Source of the DNA: Pseudoalteromonas ostreae
GTDB lineage: Bacteria > Pseudomonadota > Gammaproteobacteria > Enterobacterales > Alteromonadaceae
DNA: 64,000 bases
Direction of reading: 5' to 3'
Assembly: GCF_018069805.1 (NCBI RefSeq)
Contig: NZ_JAGPYN010000008.1
Span: 62,001-126,000 of the forward strand
Made by a program: the position numbers and the translations under genes. Shown piece by piece: positions 8,172-18,732 of this stretch (its first letter is position 1; each line of letters starts with the position of its first letter). The notes under the pieces were generated by a model. It saw only the letters and a program-made list of their open reading frames with translations. It had not been told where the DNA came from and searched no databases.

Positions 8172-8780
8172 ATGCAACTTTCAGAGAGTTTAAACCAGCT
8201 GATCGAGGCACTACGCTGTCAGCCGGGCATAGGCCCAAAGTCAGCGCAGCGCATCGCGTTTCATCTGCTTGAGCGCGACCGTAAAGGGGGCACTCAGCTT
8301 GGTAATGCACTTATCAAGGCGATGACTGCAATAGGACACTGTCAATCGTGTCGTACTTTTGCAGAGCAGCCGCAGTGTGAAATCTGTTTAAGCCCCAAAC
8401 GCCAAGATAGCGGAATTTTATGTGTGGTTGAATCACCTACCGATGTGTTGGCGATTGAACAAACTGGCCAGTATAAAGGTTTGTACTTTGTATTGATGGG
8501 ACATTTATCACCTATCGATGGTATTGGTCCAAATGAAATTGGCCTTGATATTCTTGAAAGTAAGTTGCAACAAGGTGGGATAAACGAGGTTATATTAGCG
8601 ACCAACCCTACCGTTGAGGGGGAAACTACAGCGCATTATATTGCCCAGCTTTGTCACCGTTATAAAGTTGATGCATCGCGGATAGCCCATGGTATTCCGG
8701 TCGGTGGCGAACTTGATTTGCTCGATGGCATGACATTAATGCATGCATTTAGTGGCCGACGAGTGGTGAGTCAAAATTAG
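8172..8780 (+). CDS. recR: Recombination mediator RecR
   Basis: Ring-forming recombination mediator of 202 residues that works with RecF and RecO to load RecA on gapped DNA. The N-terminal helix-hairpin-helix is visible at [10 protein letters not shown] near residue 19. The four-cysteine zinc finger is C-x2-C-x9-C-x2-C near residues 58-73. The Toprim domain begins with V-V-E-S-P-T-D-V near 87, and the end carries G-I-P-V-G-G-E-L-D near 174. It starts eight bases after ybaB and is followed by a terminator, so dnaX-ybaB-recR is one unit. Confidence 0.96.
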   Translation: MQLSESLNQLIEALRCQPGIGPKSAQRIAFHLLERDRKGGTQLGNALIKAMTAIGHCQSCRTFAEQPQCEICLSPKRQDSGILCVVESPTDVLAIEQTGQYKGLYFVLMGHLSPIDGIGPNEIGLDILESKLQQGGINEVILATNPTVEGETTAHYIAQLCHRYKVDASRIAHGIPVGGELDLLDGMTLMHAFSGRRVVSQN

Positions 8781-8801
8781 CTCTTAGAAGCGCATTAATT
8801 T

Positions 8802-8842
8802 AAAACCTGCATTAACGTTTGTTATGCAGGTTTTTTGTTTTT
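8802..8842 (+). terminator. Intrinsic terminator after recR
   Basis: AAAACCTGCAT and ATGCAGGTTTT pair as an 11-base stem over a ten-base loop, followed by a T tract. It closes the apt-dnaX-ybaB-recR unit. Confidence 0.82.
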
Positions 8843-8949
8843 ATACCTTAGCGGTAAAAGTTTGATCGTAATTTATCTAATAACTGGGTAATCTATTTTA
8901 GTAGCTGGAGTCTTTTTTTCACCAGTTTGGTTAATTTGTAAGGATCACA

Positions 8950-10851
8950 ATGCAAGATAATAAAAAACATCAGCGTGCTTTACTAAAGAGTAAGCGCTTT
9001 CTACCGCTTTTTGTCACCCAGTTTTTCTCTGCGTTAAATGATAATATTTATAAACAAGCGGTGCTACTGTTATTGATTTTTCAAACGGCAAATGTTGCCG
9101 ATGGCGCTTTTTATGCTAACTTAGCGGCAGGCTTATTTATTCTACCGTTCTTTTTATTTTCAGGGATGGCGGGACAAATTGCTGAAAAAAAGGAAAAGTC
9201 AAAATTAATCCGCACCGTAAAACTTGCTGAAATTCCGATTATGCTAGTAGGCGCTGTGGCCATTTCAACGCAATCTGTTTGGTTGATGTTAACCACTGTA
9301 TTCTTAACTGGGTTACAAAGTACCTTTTTTGGCCCGCTAAAATATTCAATTTTACCGCAGCACGTGGCAGCAGATGAATTAACCAAAGCCAATGGCCTTG
9401 TTGAATCTGCGACATTTGTGGCTATATTGATTGGCACAACGTTTGGCACGTATTACATTACCCAAACAGTGGGGCCAACGGTCATCTGTGTGGCAATTAT
9501 AAGCCTGGCGATTATTGGTTATTTGAGTAGTCGCTCTATTCCAATCAGCGCCGCGAATGATCCTAATTTAGTGTTTACTTTTAATATTTTCTCCTCCACC
9601 AAAAGCCTATTTAGGGTACTTAATTCACAAACTGAGTCGGTCGGAAAGTCGGTACTTGGTATCAGCTGGTTTTGGTTTATAGGGGCGATTATTTTAACGG
9701 CGCTACCAAATTATGTGAAATATGTCATGGTTGGCGATGAGCTGGTCGTCACCAGCGCTTTGGTGGTGTTTTCATTGAGTATCGCAATAGGCTCGCTGTT
9801 GTGTGAAAAGCTATCTCGCTCGCGGATAGAATTAGGAATTGTGCCATTTGGCGCGTTGTTGATCACATTATTTTTGTACTTACTGAGCCAAGAGCCTGCA
9901 ATGAGCTTTTACCAGCTACCAAGCGAAGAATTATTTACACTTGCACAAATACTGCATACTGGTGACATGTATTGGCATTTTATCTGGATGGCCGGCATTG
10001 GCATTGCCTCTGGTTTTTATACTGTGCCATTGTACGCTTTGATCCAACAACGCACCGTCGAATCAAGCCGCTCACGCATCATCGCCGCTAATAATGTGTT
10101 AAATGCGTTGTTTATGGTCGCCAGTGCGGTGTTAAGTATTATAATGCTATCCATATTTGCATGGACGATCCCACAGTTATTCTTGTTACTGGCAGGATTA
10201 AATTTACTGATCTCTGTGTATATTTATACCAAGGTGCCAGAGTTCTTCTTACGCTTCGTTATTTATTTATTGACCATTTGCATGTATCGAGTACGTACCA
10301 AAGGGGAGCATAATATTCCGAGTGAAGGCGCAGCTGTATTGGTGAGTAATCACGTCAGCTTTGTTGATTGGATGTTTATTTTAGCGGCATCACCAAGGCC
10401 TATTCGATTTATGGTATTTGCCCCCATTTATTATTCTCCCGCGTTGCATTGGCTATTTAAAATGGCTAAAGCCATCCCAATTGACAGTGAAAAATCTAAT
10501 CCGCAGGCGTTTCAAGAAGCATTTGATGAGGTTGCTAAAGCATTAGATAACGGTGAGTTAGTGGGTATTTTCCCTGAAGGGAGGCTAACAGGCGATGGTT
10601 CGATTGATATTTTCCGCCGTGGTATTGAACGTATTATACAGCGTTCACCGGTAGCCGTTATACCTGTTCATCTAGGCGGGTTATGGGGCAGCATGTTTAG
10701 TCGTAAAGCAAAATGGCGACTTCCACGACTGAAATGGTCGCTGGTCGCTGTGACTGTTGGCGAGCCTATTGCTGCCAATGCAGTCACTGCAGATGAATTG
10801 CGTGAGCGAGTGGTTGCCTTAAAAGAGCAGTATGAAAAAGGTGCTGTTTAA
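8950..10851 (+). CDS. MFS transporter fused to PlsC-type acyltransferase (LplT-Aas-like)
   Basis: Two-domain membrane protein of 633 residues. Residues about 15-420 form a 12-helix major-facilitator domain resembling the lysophospholipid transporter LplT. Residues about 440-633 are a PlsC-type acyltransferase with the H-x4-D motif in N-H-V-S-F-V-D-W near 469 and the F-P-E-G-R motif near 537. In known LplT/Aas systems, lysophospholipid is flipped into the cytoplasm and re-acylated, so this fusion probably does both steps. The acyl-ACP ligase domain found in E. coli Aas, and in three-domain MFS-PlsC-ligase fusions, is absent: the gene stops right after the acyltransferase. The acyl donor must therefore come from elsewhere. 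It stands alone between two hairpins. Confidence 0.85.
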   Translation: MQDNKKHQRALLKSKRFLPLFVTQFFSALNDNIYKQAVLLLLIFQTANVADGAFYANLAAGLFILPFFLFSGMAGQIAEKKEKSKLIRTVKLAEIPIMLVGAVAISTQSVWLMLTTVFLTGLQSTFFGPLKYSILPQHVAADELTKANGLVESATFVAILIGTTFGTYYITQTVGPTVICVAIISLAIIGYLSSRSIPISAANDPNLVFTFNIFSSTKSLFRVLNSQTESVGKSVLGISWFWFIGAIILTALPNYVKYVMVGDELVVTSALVVFSLSIAIGSLLCEKLSRSRIELGIVPFGALLITLFLYLLSQEPAMSFYQLPSEELFTLAQILHTGDMYWHFIWMAGIGIASGFYTVPLYALIQQRTVESSRSRIIAANNVLNALFMVASAVLSIIMLSIFAWTIPQLFLLLAGLNLLISVYIYTKVPEFFLRFVIYLLTICMYRVRTKGEHNIPSEGAAVLVSNHVSFVDWMFILAASPRPIRFMVFAPIYYSPALHWLFKMAKAIPIDSEKSNPQAFQEAFDEVAKALDNGELVGIFPEGRLTGDGSIDIFRRGIERIIQRSPVAVIPVHLGGLWGSMFSRKAKWRLPRLKWSLVAVTVGEPIAANAVTADELRERVVALKEQYEKGAV

Positions 10852-10890
10852 TAGCGATTAAACGCTGATATAACAGAGATATAAATTTGG

Positions 10891-10920
10891 CGCGCAATAT
10901 TCAGTCGTGAATATTGCGCG
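10891..10920. terminator. Perfect 13-base inverted repeat between convergent genes
   Basis: CGCGCAATATTCA and its exact complement flank a GTCG loop. It lies between the convergent acyltransferase and LysE genes, where a shared terminator is expected. There is no clear T run on either strand, so termination is only a likely role. Confidence 0.45.
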
Positions 10921-10943
10921 TGAGTCTTGTGCTTAGTTGGCCG

Positions 10944-11597
10944 CTAACTAACTGCTAACCACATACCAACCGCGACCATCAAACTGCCAGCGATGCGGTT
11001 CATCCACTTGATATTGTCACCTTGGTTTAAAAACAGCCGTAAACTTTTACCGCCAGTGGCATAGAGCATCATGCAAGTGAACTCGCTGAGCATAATGATG
11101 GCGACTAACATACTCAATTGTGGCGCAATCGTGTAGTCAATATTTATAAACGGCGGTAGCAGAGAAATCATAAACGCCCAGCCTTTAGGGTTGGCAATCG
11201 CGGTGATAAACCCTTGTGAGAATAGCGCTTGGCGAGATACTTTTAATTTGCTGTCTGCGCCTAATTTGATGGTTGCTTTTGCTCGCCACATTGAAATGCC
11301 AATGTAGACTAAATAACCTGCACCGAGCCATTTTAATACGCTAAATAGTGTCGGATAGTTGAGCATGATACTTGCCACCCCTGCGACAGCTGCAACAGCC
11401 ACAATAGCAACGCCAAGTAACTCGCCAATCATCATCCACATAGTTCTGCGCACGCCAATACTCATTCCTAAGGTCATGGCTAAAGTCATACACATCCCAG
11501 GTGTAATAGAGACAAAAAAGAAGGTGGGTATAAATACCCCCAGCACTGCGAAGTCGAGCATGTAAGCATCCGTTAGTTGCTGTAATAGAATGCGCAA
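10944..11597 (-). CDS. LysE/RhtB family amino-acid exporter
   Basis: Inner-membrane protein of 217 residues with about six hydrophobic segments. The LysE-family signature lies near the N-terminus: P-G-M-C-M-T-L-A-M-T-L-G with the P-G pair near residue 33, followed by a G-R-R-T-like turn. The next conserved region is L-K-W-L-G-A-G-Y-L-V-Y-I-G near residue 88, and N-P-K-G-W-A-F near 136. Family members export amino acids such as lysine, threonine or homoserine; the substrate here is unknown. An internal ATG twelve codons downstream (M-L-D-F) is an alternative start that gives a more typical length. Confidence 0.88.
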   Translation of the reverse strand: MRILLQQLTDAYMLDFAVLGVFIPTFFFVSITPGMCMTLAMTLGMSIGVRRTMWMMIGELLGVAIVAVAAVAGVASIMLNYPTLFSVLKWLGAGYLVYIGISMWRAKATIKLGADSKLKVSRQALFSQGFITAIANPKGWAFMISLLPPFINIDYTIAPQLSMLVAIIMLSEFTCMMLYATGGKSLRLFLNQGDNIKWMNRIAGSLMVAVGMWLAVS

Positions 11598-11785
11598 TAG
11601 TAATGGTTTGTGAAATCGTTAGAAACCAATTTGGGGTAGTTAAGCGCGATCATGAGATTGTGAGCACTCGCGATAAAGCTCCGGTTTATCTCTGATCTGT
11701 AAGTGAGTTTTAACAAATATATTTTTGCTTTGTTGAGTGCTTTGAATTAGGATCCAATCAGTTTAAAACCAAGAACTAATGCCCT

Positions 11786-12841
11786 GTGTCTAGATTACTT
11801 ATAGCTATTACTTCCATTTTCCTAAGTTTCACTGCAACTGCGGTTGAAGTTACTGATCTATATCAGGACGTATTAAAAGTATCTGACAAATCGCGCGATG
11901 CTCGACTCAGCGCCAGCCGCGAAGCGTTGCTTAATGTACTGGTTAAGGTCAGTGGCGATCCAAATGCAGACAAAAATCCAACGGCTCAGCGACGCAGTAA
12001 AGATATATCAGATTACATGCTCAAATTTGAATACGATGAAAAAGCCAATGGTCAGCTTAATCTCGTGGTTAAATTTGAAGCAAACAAAATCAACGCACTC
12101 GTCAAAGAACTTAATTTACCATTGTGGGGGACGCGTCGTCCGCTGGTAGCTATTTGGCTTGCCATTGAAGACAACTGGCGTCGCGAACTGGTGACCCAAG
12201 AAAGCTATCCGCAGTTAGAGCAACTAATTTATAGCACCGCAGCGCGACGTGGTTTGCCTGTTGTGGTGCCATTACTTGATTTACAAGACCGTGCATTAGT
12301 GGGAATACCTGAGGTATGGGGAAATTTCTCTACGCCAGTCGAGCAGGCATCAAGCCGCTATAGTGCAGAGCGCAGTATTACCGCGCGTTTATATAAACAG
12401 CTAGACAGTGAAATTTGGCTGTTGGATTGGCGTTTTACTAACGATGAGCTGTTTGAAGCAAACAGAGTCAGCGGTGATAAACAACAAGCCATAGCCTTAA
12501 TGATTGATAGTTTAGCAGCAGGCTTGGCCAATGAATATGCGGTTGATCCAAATTCTACAACGCAGCTTGCCCAAGCGATATTTAAATTAAAAGGCACCAC
12601 TACCTTTGTCGATATAGAGCTTGCTAAACGTCAGCTACAGAGCTTAAGCGTGGTTACCCAAGTGACAATTCGTTCTCGTACCGCTGATATGGTTAGTTTT
12701 GCGATAAATCATACTGGCAGTATGCATGATTTACAAAAAGCCTTAGAGCTCGACCGCGCTTTTCAACCCTTTGTTGACCCTCGTGCGTTTTACCCTGTGA
12801 CAGCGCAAGGCGATTTAGAATATCAATGGGTTGGTTTGTAA
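11786..12841 (+). CDS. DUF2066 domain-containing exported protein
   Basis: Protein of 351 residues with an N-terminal signal peptide (hydrophobic residues 4-17, cleavage near A-T-A). The mature part matches DUF2066: S-R-E-A-L-L-N-V-L-V-K-V-S-G near residue 45, then L-P-L-W-G-x-R-R-P near 113 and a V-A-I-W segment. It starts at GTG 11786. The gene ends in TAATG, sharing one base with hda, so the two are translationally coupled; a DUF2066 gene before hda is a recurring arrangement in marine gammaproteobacteria. The function of the family is unknown. Confidence 0.82.
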   Translation: MSRLLIAITSIFLSFTATAVEVTDLYQDVLKVSDKSRDARLSASREALLNVLVKVSGDPNADKNPTAQRRSKDISDYMLKFEYDEKANGQLNLVVKFEANKINALVKELNLPLWGTRRPLVAIWLAIEDNWRRELVTQESYPQLEQLIYSTAARRGLPVVVPLLDLQDRALVGIPEVWGNFSTPVEQASSRYSAERSITARLYKQLDSEIWLLDWRFTNDELFEANRVSGDKQQAIALMIDSLAAGLANEYAVDPNSTTQLAQAIFKLKGTTTFVDIELAKRQLQSLSVVTQVTIRSRTADMVSFAINHTGSMHDLQKALELDRAFQPFVDPRAFYPVTAQGDLEYQWVGL

Positions 12842-13551
12842 TGCCGGCAATAGAACCGGTGCAAATGGCATTGCCGGTAACGTTACCGGATGATGAAACG
12901 TTTGCCTCTTATTTTGGTGGTGAAAATTCACTGGAAGTGAGTCATTTAAAAAATGCCTTTAAAAGTTTAGCAACCACTTTTCAATATACTTATTTGTGTG
13001 GCTTAGGGGATTCAGGTAAATCACATTTACTGTATGCAACCTGTATTCATGCTCAAGAGCATGGTTTATCAACTATGCTGCTATCTATGCGCGAAGTGAT
13101 TGATTTTGGCCCTATAGTACTCGATGGCTTAGATACGCTTGATGTGCTGTGTATTGATGACGTGCACTTAGTGGCAGGTAACGATGCGTGGGAAAAAGCG
13201 TTATTTAATTTTTTTAATCGTTTTAACGAACCGGGTAAGTGCTTGGTAGTGACAGCGGATCTGTTACCAGACATGCTAAATATTAGCCTGCCGGATCTTG
13301 AGTCACGATTAAAATGGGGCACGACTTTTCAAATTCGTTCCATGAGTGATGATGACAAAGCCGAAGCCTTAGTTAAGCGTGCCAATATGCGCGGTTTAGA
13401 GCTCAGTGATGAATGTGCGCGATTTTTATTAACGCGTTTGAGTCGTGATATGCGTGCGCTACTTGATGTGCTTGATAAACTTGACCATGCATCGATGGCT
13501 GCACAACGTAAATTGACCATTCCTTTCATAAAATCCAGTCTAAAACTCTAG
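12841..13551 (+). CDS. hda: DnaA regulatory inactivator Hda
   Basis: AAA+ protein of 236 residues that, with the DNA-loaded sliding clamp, stimulates ATP hydrolysis by DnaA and limits re-initiation. The N-terminus carries Q-M-A-L-P-V, matching the clamp-binding hexapeptide Q-L-x-L-P-V of Hda. Walker A is G-L-G-D-S-G-K-S near residue 59, Walker B is C-I-D-D-V-H near 104, and the C-terminus has the S-R-D-M-R sensor-2 region. The start at 12841 overlaps the upstream stop codon. The stop codon TAG lies inside the terminal inverted repeat of the element that follows, so that insertion may define the gene's last codons. Confidence 0.93.
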   Translation: MPAIEPVQMALPVTLPDDETFASYFGGENSLEVSHLKNAFKSLATTFQYTYLCGLGDSGKSHLLYATCIHAQEHGLSTMLLSMREVIDFGPIVLDGLDTLDVLCIDDVHLVAGNDAWEKALFNFFNRFNEPGKCLVVTADLLPDMLNISLPDLESRLKWGTTFQIRSMSDDDKAEALVKRANMRGLELSDECARFLLTRLSRDMRALLDVLDKLDHASMAAQRKLTIPFIKSSLKL

Positions 13552-13864
13552 GGTCTGTTGGCCTTTGCGGATTAATATTTGTTCAAACTAGGGGCAATTT
13601 AATCGCGGCGCGAGGTTTGTAACCTAGTGGGCTAAGTAAAAGCCGAGCAAAGCTTCAGCGTCCTGCTCACGCCCCTTACTTACATCCATGTAAGTAACAA
13701 AGAGTTAATTGCCCCTAGGCAGAACCCTTCGGGCAGCGCCTGTTTGGCATTGATGCTGCGTTATCGCCTATTTATGGGGAATAACCACACCACATAGGCT
13801 CTGCCTTGCCTAAATACCAAACAGACTGCTGCAAATTTAACCTTGAAAGATCAACAGACCCTAG
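13548..13864. mobile_element. 317-bp non-coding element with terminal inverted repeats (MITE-like)
   Basis: The ends are perfect 13-base inverted repeats: CTAGGGTCTGTTG at 13548-13560 and its complement at 13852-13864. Internally CTAGGGGCAATT (13588-13599) and its complement (13707-13718) form a second pair, and TTACTTACAT with its complement (13676-13697) forms a third. No open frame of useful size is present. The repeats can be read as GGGTCTGTTG flanked by a TA on each side, as for elements that duplicate a TA target. This structure fits a miniature inverted-repeat element mobilised in trans; no transposase family is assigned. The left repeat supplies the stop codon of hda. Confidence 0.68.
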
Positions 13865-14996
<1,132 letters not shown>

Positions 14997-15011
14997 GAGT
15001 GAAGAAATAAC

Positions 15012-17399
15012 ATGAAATTTAGTGAAAAGTGGTTAAGAGAGTGGGTTAATCCTGCAATTGACACGCAGGCTCTTTCGGAACAGTTATCGATGGCCGGCCT
15101 TGAGGTAGATGGCGTAGAGCCAGCTGCTGCAGAGTTCTCTGGCGTTGTTGTCGGTGAAGTAGTTGAATGTGGTCAGCATCCTGATGCAGATAAACTACGT
15201 GTAACTAAAATCAATGTCGGTGGCGATGAGCTATTAGATATTGTATGTGGTGCACCAAATTGTCGCTTGGGTATCAAGGTTGCGGTAGCAATGGTAGGCG
15301 CTGTATTACCGGGCGATTTTAAAATTAAAAAAGCCAAACTACGTGGTCAACCTTCACACGGCATGTTGTGTGCTTTCGTGGAGCTGGGTATTAGCGAAGA
15401 AGGTGACGGTATTATGGAGTTGCCACTTGATGCACCCGTGGGCACCGACTTACGTGAATACTTAAGCCTTGATGACAACATCATTGATGTTGATTTAACC
15501 CCGAATCGTGGTGACTGTTTAGGTATTAAAGGCATCGCTCGTGAAGTGGGCGTACTTAACAGTATTGATGTTAAAGCCCTAGAAATACCAGCGGTTGCAG
15601 CAACTATTGATGATAAAGTATCAATTGAACTAGTAAACGATGAAGCCTGCCCACGTTATTTAGGTCGTGTGATCAAAGGTATTAACCTAGACGCTGAAAC
15701 GCCACTTTGGATGGTTGAGAAGCTTCGCCGCAGTGGCGTACGCGCAATTGATCCTGTGGTTGATGTAACTAACTATGTGTTACTTGAACTTGGCCACCCA
15801 ATGCATGCATTTGATTTAAATGCGATTGAAGGCGGTATCAAAGTACGTAGTGCCCATGCTGATGAAGAGCTGGTATTACTAGATGGTAATACTGCTAAGT
15901 TAAATGAATCTACCTTAGTAATAGCCGACCATAACAAAGCGCTGGCAATTGCCGGTATCTTTGGCGGTGAGCAATCAGGCGTTACCGAGCAAACAACGGA
16001 TATTCTATTAGAAAGTGCGTTTTTTAATCCAGTTGCGATTGCAGGTCAAGCACGTAGCTATGGTTTACACACAGATGCATCGCATCGTTATGAACGCGGT
16101 GTTGATTTTGCGCTGCAACATGATGCAATGGAACGTGCAACTGCCTTGTTACTTGAGATTGTAGGCGGTCAAGCAGGCCCTGTAGTTGCAGCTGTTGCAA
16201 AAGATAAGCTTCCTAAGGTTACTGAAGTACGCCTTCGTCGTGCGCGTTTAGACCGTGTTATTGGTCATCATATTGAAGATGCGAAAGTAACCGACATTTT
16301 AACCCGTCTAGGGCTTGATGTGAAAATTGTCGATGGTGTGTGGAGTGCTGATGTACCAAGCTACCGTTTTGATATTCGTATCGAAGAAGATTTAATTGAA
16401 GAAGTTGCTCGCGTATATGGTTACAACAGTATTCCAAACGTAGCACCGACTGCTAAATTAAAAATGACCAGCCATAATGAAGCCAATATTGCAGTGAGTA
16501 AATTTCGCAATACCTTAGTGACTCGTGGTTATCAAGAAGCGATCACTTACAGCTTTGTTGATCCTAAAGCGCAAGCTATTTTACATCCAGACAGCGATGC
16601 GCTTATTTTGCCACATCCAATTTCGATTGAAATGTCGGCAATGCGTGTGAGCCTTATGCCAGGTTTACTTGCTTCTGTCATGTATAACCAAAACCGTCAG
16701 CAGCCACGTATTCGTTTATTTGAGCATGGCCTTAAATTTCTACGTGATGAAAACGCAGAGAATGGCGTAAACCAAGTTGCAGTTATTGGTGGGGTTATTA
16801 CCGGTCTGGCACATGGTGAACATTGGGTTGAAGAAAAGCGCACTGTTGATTTTTATGACCTAAAGGGTGACGTTGAAGCATTACTTTCATTAACTAATGA
16901 TATAACGCGTTTTGAAATCAAAGCAGAGCAATCAGATGGCTTACATCCAGGTCAATCTGCAGTGATTTATGTTGAAGGTAAAAAGGTTGGTTTCTTTGGT
17001 GCTATTCATCCTCAAGTACAAAAATCGTTAGATATCAATAATGCGACTTATGTATTTGAAATTGAAATGTCTGCCATTGAAAAAAGAAATTTACCAGAGG
17101 CAGCCGGGGTGTCGAAATTCCCTTCAAACCGCCGCGACATCGCTATTTTAGTGGAAGAACAGGTGAAATCTGGCGACATTTTATCAGTGATAGAAAAAGT
17201 TGGCGGAAATCAATTGGTTGACCTAAACTTATTCGATGTGTATAAGGGCAAAGGTATTGAGCCAAATTATAAGAGTTTGGCGATTGCTCTAACACTGCAA
17301 GCGGTTGATAGAACACTCGAAGAGAAAGATATCAATCTAGTAGTTGATAACGTGGTGGCCGCACTGGCCGAACAGTTTAATGCATCGTTGAGGGACTAG
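15012..17399 (+). CDS. pheT: Phenylalanine-tRNA ligase beta subunit
   Basis: Large subunit of 795 residues, the same length as E. coli PheT. The N-terminal tRNA-binding (EMAP-like) domain spans about residues 40-150, with H-P-D-A-D-K-L near 56. The B3/B4 editing domain follows (about 200-400), with G-H-P-M-H-A-F near 257. Next come the B5 domain near 405-480 and the C-terminal ferredoxin-like anticodon-binding domain (about 700-795), with K-F-P-S-N-R-R-D-I near 702-710. It ends two bases before the ihfA start. Confidence 0.97.
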   Translation: MKFSEKWLREWVNPAIDTQALSEQLSMAGLEVDGVEPAAAEFSGVVVGEVVECGQHPDADKLRVTKINVGGDELLDIVCGAPNCRLGIKVAVAMVGAVLPGDFKIKKAKLRGQPSHGMLCAFVELGISEEGDGIMELPLDAPVGTDLREYLSLDDNIIDVDLTPNRGDCLGIKGIAREVGVLNSIDVKALEIPAVAATIDDKVSIELVNDEACPRYLGRVIKGINLDAETPLWMVEKLRRSGVRAIDPVVDVTNYVLLELGHPMHAFDLNAIEGGIKVRSAHADEELVLLDGNTAKLNESTLVIADHNKALAIAGIFGGEQSGVTEQTTDILLESAFFNPVAIAGQARSYGLHTDASHRYERGVDFALQHDAMERATALLLEIVGGQAGPVVAAVAKDKLPKVTEVRLRRARLDRVIGHHIEDAKVTDILTRLGLDVKIVDGVWSADVPSYRFDIRIEEDLIEEVARVYGYNSIPNVAPTAKLKMTSHNEANIAVSKFRNTLVTRGYQEAITYSFVDPKAQAILHPDSDALILPHPISIEMSAMRVSLMPGLLASVMYNQNRQQPRIRLFEHGLKFLRDENAENGVNQVAVIGGVITGLAHGEHWVEEKRTVDFYDLKGDVEALLSLTNDITRFEIKAEQSDGLHPGQSAVIYVEGKKVGFFGAIHPQVQKSLDINNATYVFEIEMSAIEKRNLPEAAGVSKFPSNRRDIAILVEEQVKSGDILSVIEKVGGNQLVDLNLFDVYKGKGIEPNYKSLAIALTLQAVDRTLEEKDINLVVDNVVAALAEQFNASLRD

Positions 17400-17401
17400 A
17401 T

Positions 17402-17695
17402 ATGGCGCTTACTAAAGCCGACATAGCTGAACACCTATTTGAAAAATTGGGGATCAATAAAAAGGATGCCAAAGATTTAGTTGAAGCGTTTTTTGAAGAA
17501 ATCCGCTCAGCGCTTGAAAAAGGCGAGCAGGTTAAGCTCTCTGGATTTGGTAACTTTGATCTTCGTGACAAGAAAGAAAGGCCTGGCCGTAACCCGAAAA
17601 CAGGGGAAGATATCCCTATCTCGGCACGACGCGTCGTCACCTTTCGACCTGGTCAAAAGCTCAAAACTCGTGTTGAAGTTGGTACGAGCAAATAA
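17402..17695 (+). CDS. ihfA: Integration host factor alpha subunit
   Basis: DNA-bending protein of 97 residues; with IhfB it forms the heterodimer that bends DNA sharply at specific sites. The start [10 protein letters not shown], the L-S-G-F-G-N-F-D core near residue 45 and the [11 protein letters not shown] arm near 61-71, containing the intercalating proline, match IhfA closely. It is the last gene of pheS-pheT-ihfA, the order also found in E. coli. Confidence 0.97.
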   Translation: MALTKADIAEHLFEKLGINKKDAKDLVEAFFEEIRSALEKGEQVKLSGFGNFDLRDKKERPGRNPKTGEDIPISARRVVTFRPGQKLKTRVEVGTSK

Positions 17696-17698
17696 ATT

Positions 17699-17730
17699 AA
17701 AAAAGGCAGCGTCAGCTGCCTTTTTCTTTT
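17699..17730 (+). terminator. Intrinsic terminator after ihfA
   Basis: AAAAGGCAGC, a GTCA loop and GCTGCCTTTTT form a strong hairpin with a T run ending the pheST-ihfA operon. Confidence 0.88.
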
Positions 17731-17755
17731 CTATAGAGACTAAGTGTATATGCGA

Positions 17756-18556
17756 TTAAAAATCCCGAGGTGAAACAAACTGCCCAGCTTGAATACTGTC
17801 GTAGGTTTGCTGTGCTAACGTATCTAAACTATCGAGGCTTTTTCCTGCTGCGGCTAATTGTTGTTCAATTGGAAAAATTTCAACATTGGTTATCCCAGAA
17901 AACTGTGCAATTTTTGCAAAAGTATAGGCATGCTTATATTTTTCATGCTTATAAAATAAACTTACCAAGGTGGTGTAAATTTCGGGGTTTGGAGTTTGGT
18001 CAGCTTTGTTTAATTCTAAGGTTTTATAAAGTAAGTCAATGGTTTTCTCTTCATCAAACTTAATGAAATAACTTGCTAAGAAAAACTGGATTTCAGCATC
18101 CTCAGTGACACTAGGATCGTTTTCAAGCGCAAGTAATTTAGTTAGAGCTGATTGGTCATTATTGCGTGACCAGTGATAATACAACAAACCAGGGTGATTA
18201 GTATTTTTGGTATCTTGAAATAACCGCGTCATTTCCTTGATACTGGTTAAATGCGCTTCAACACGGGAGGTGGTTTTGTCTTTTAATTTTATATGCTCAA
18301 TTTTTGCCGCCAGCGATACGCATTTATCGTATTTTTCAAAATCTTTTAATAATAAATATTTGTTATCATCTGTCGGTTGTTTGTATTCATTATAACGCGC
18401 CATGATCACATCAGCACGCTGTGCTTTGCAGTGACTATCCGTATTTAAATCATTACATAAACCAGGGGTTTCTTTACACACCTTTGCAAGTGTCAATGGC
18501 TCTTCACATCCAGTTAATGCCAACAAACTCAGTAAAAAACTAGTTCTTAATAACAT
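17756..18556 (-). CDS. DUF2989-like lipoprotein with TPR-like repeats
   Basis: Lipoprotein of 266 residues. The N-terminus has a signal peptide with the lipobox L-T-G-C at residues 14-17. The mature start contains C-K-E-T-P-G-L-C and S-H-C-K near residues 27-43, giving several cysteines close together, which fits the DUF2989 family as I recall it. The rest is helical, with tandem segments of TPR character (for example A-E-I-Q-F-F-L-A-S-Y-F-I near 157 and I-Y-T-T-L-V-S-L-F-Y near 191). Function unknown. It is convergent with ihfA and divergent from the GAPDH gene. Confidence 0.6.
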   Translation of the reverse strand: MLLRTSFLLSLLALTGCEEPLTLAKVCKETPGLCNDLNTDSHCKAQRADVIMARYNEYKQPTDDNKYLLLKDFEKYDKCVSLAAKIEHIKLKDKTTSRVEAHLTSIKEMTRLFQDTKNTNHPGLLYYHWSRNNDQSALTKLLALENDPSVTEDAEIQFFLASYFIKFDEEKTIDLLYKTLELNKADQTPNPEIYTTLVSLFYKHEKYKHAYTFAKIAQFSGITNVEIFPIEQQLAAAGKSLDSLDTLAQQTYDSIQAGQFVSPRDF

Positions 18557-18732
18557 CCCTTAACCTCACCTTTATAATCACCTTATTATTCTAGCGCAAG
18601 GAATTGATCTCTAACAGTGGAGAATAAAGTTAGTTTAAATTAGAATAGTGAGGCTCATTGAGGTGTGTTGCTCTCAAAATTCAATACGCCTTATGGCTAT
18701 CCGTTCAAAAATTGTTTAATTAGGTAAATAAA

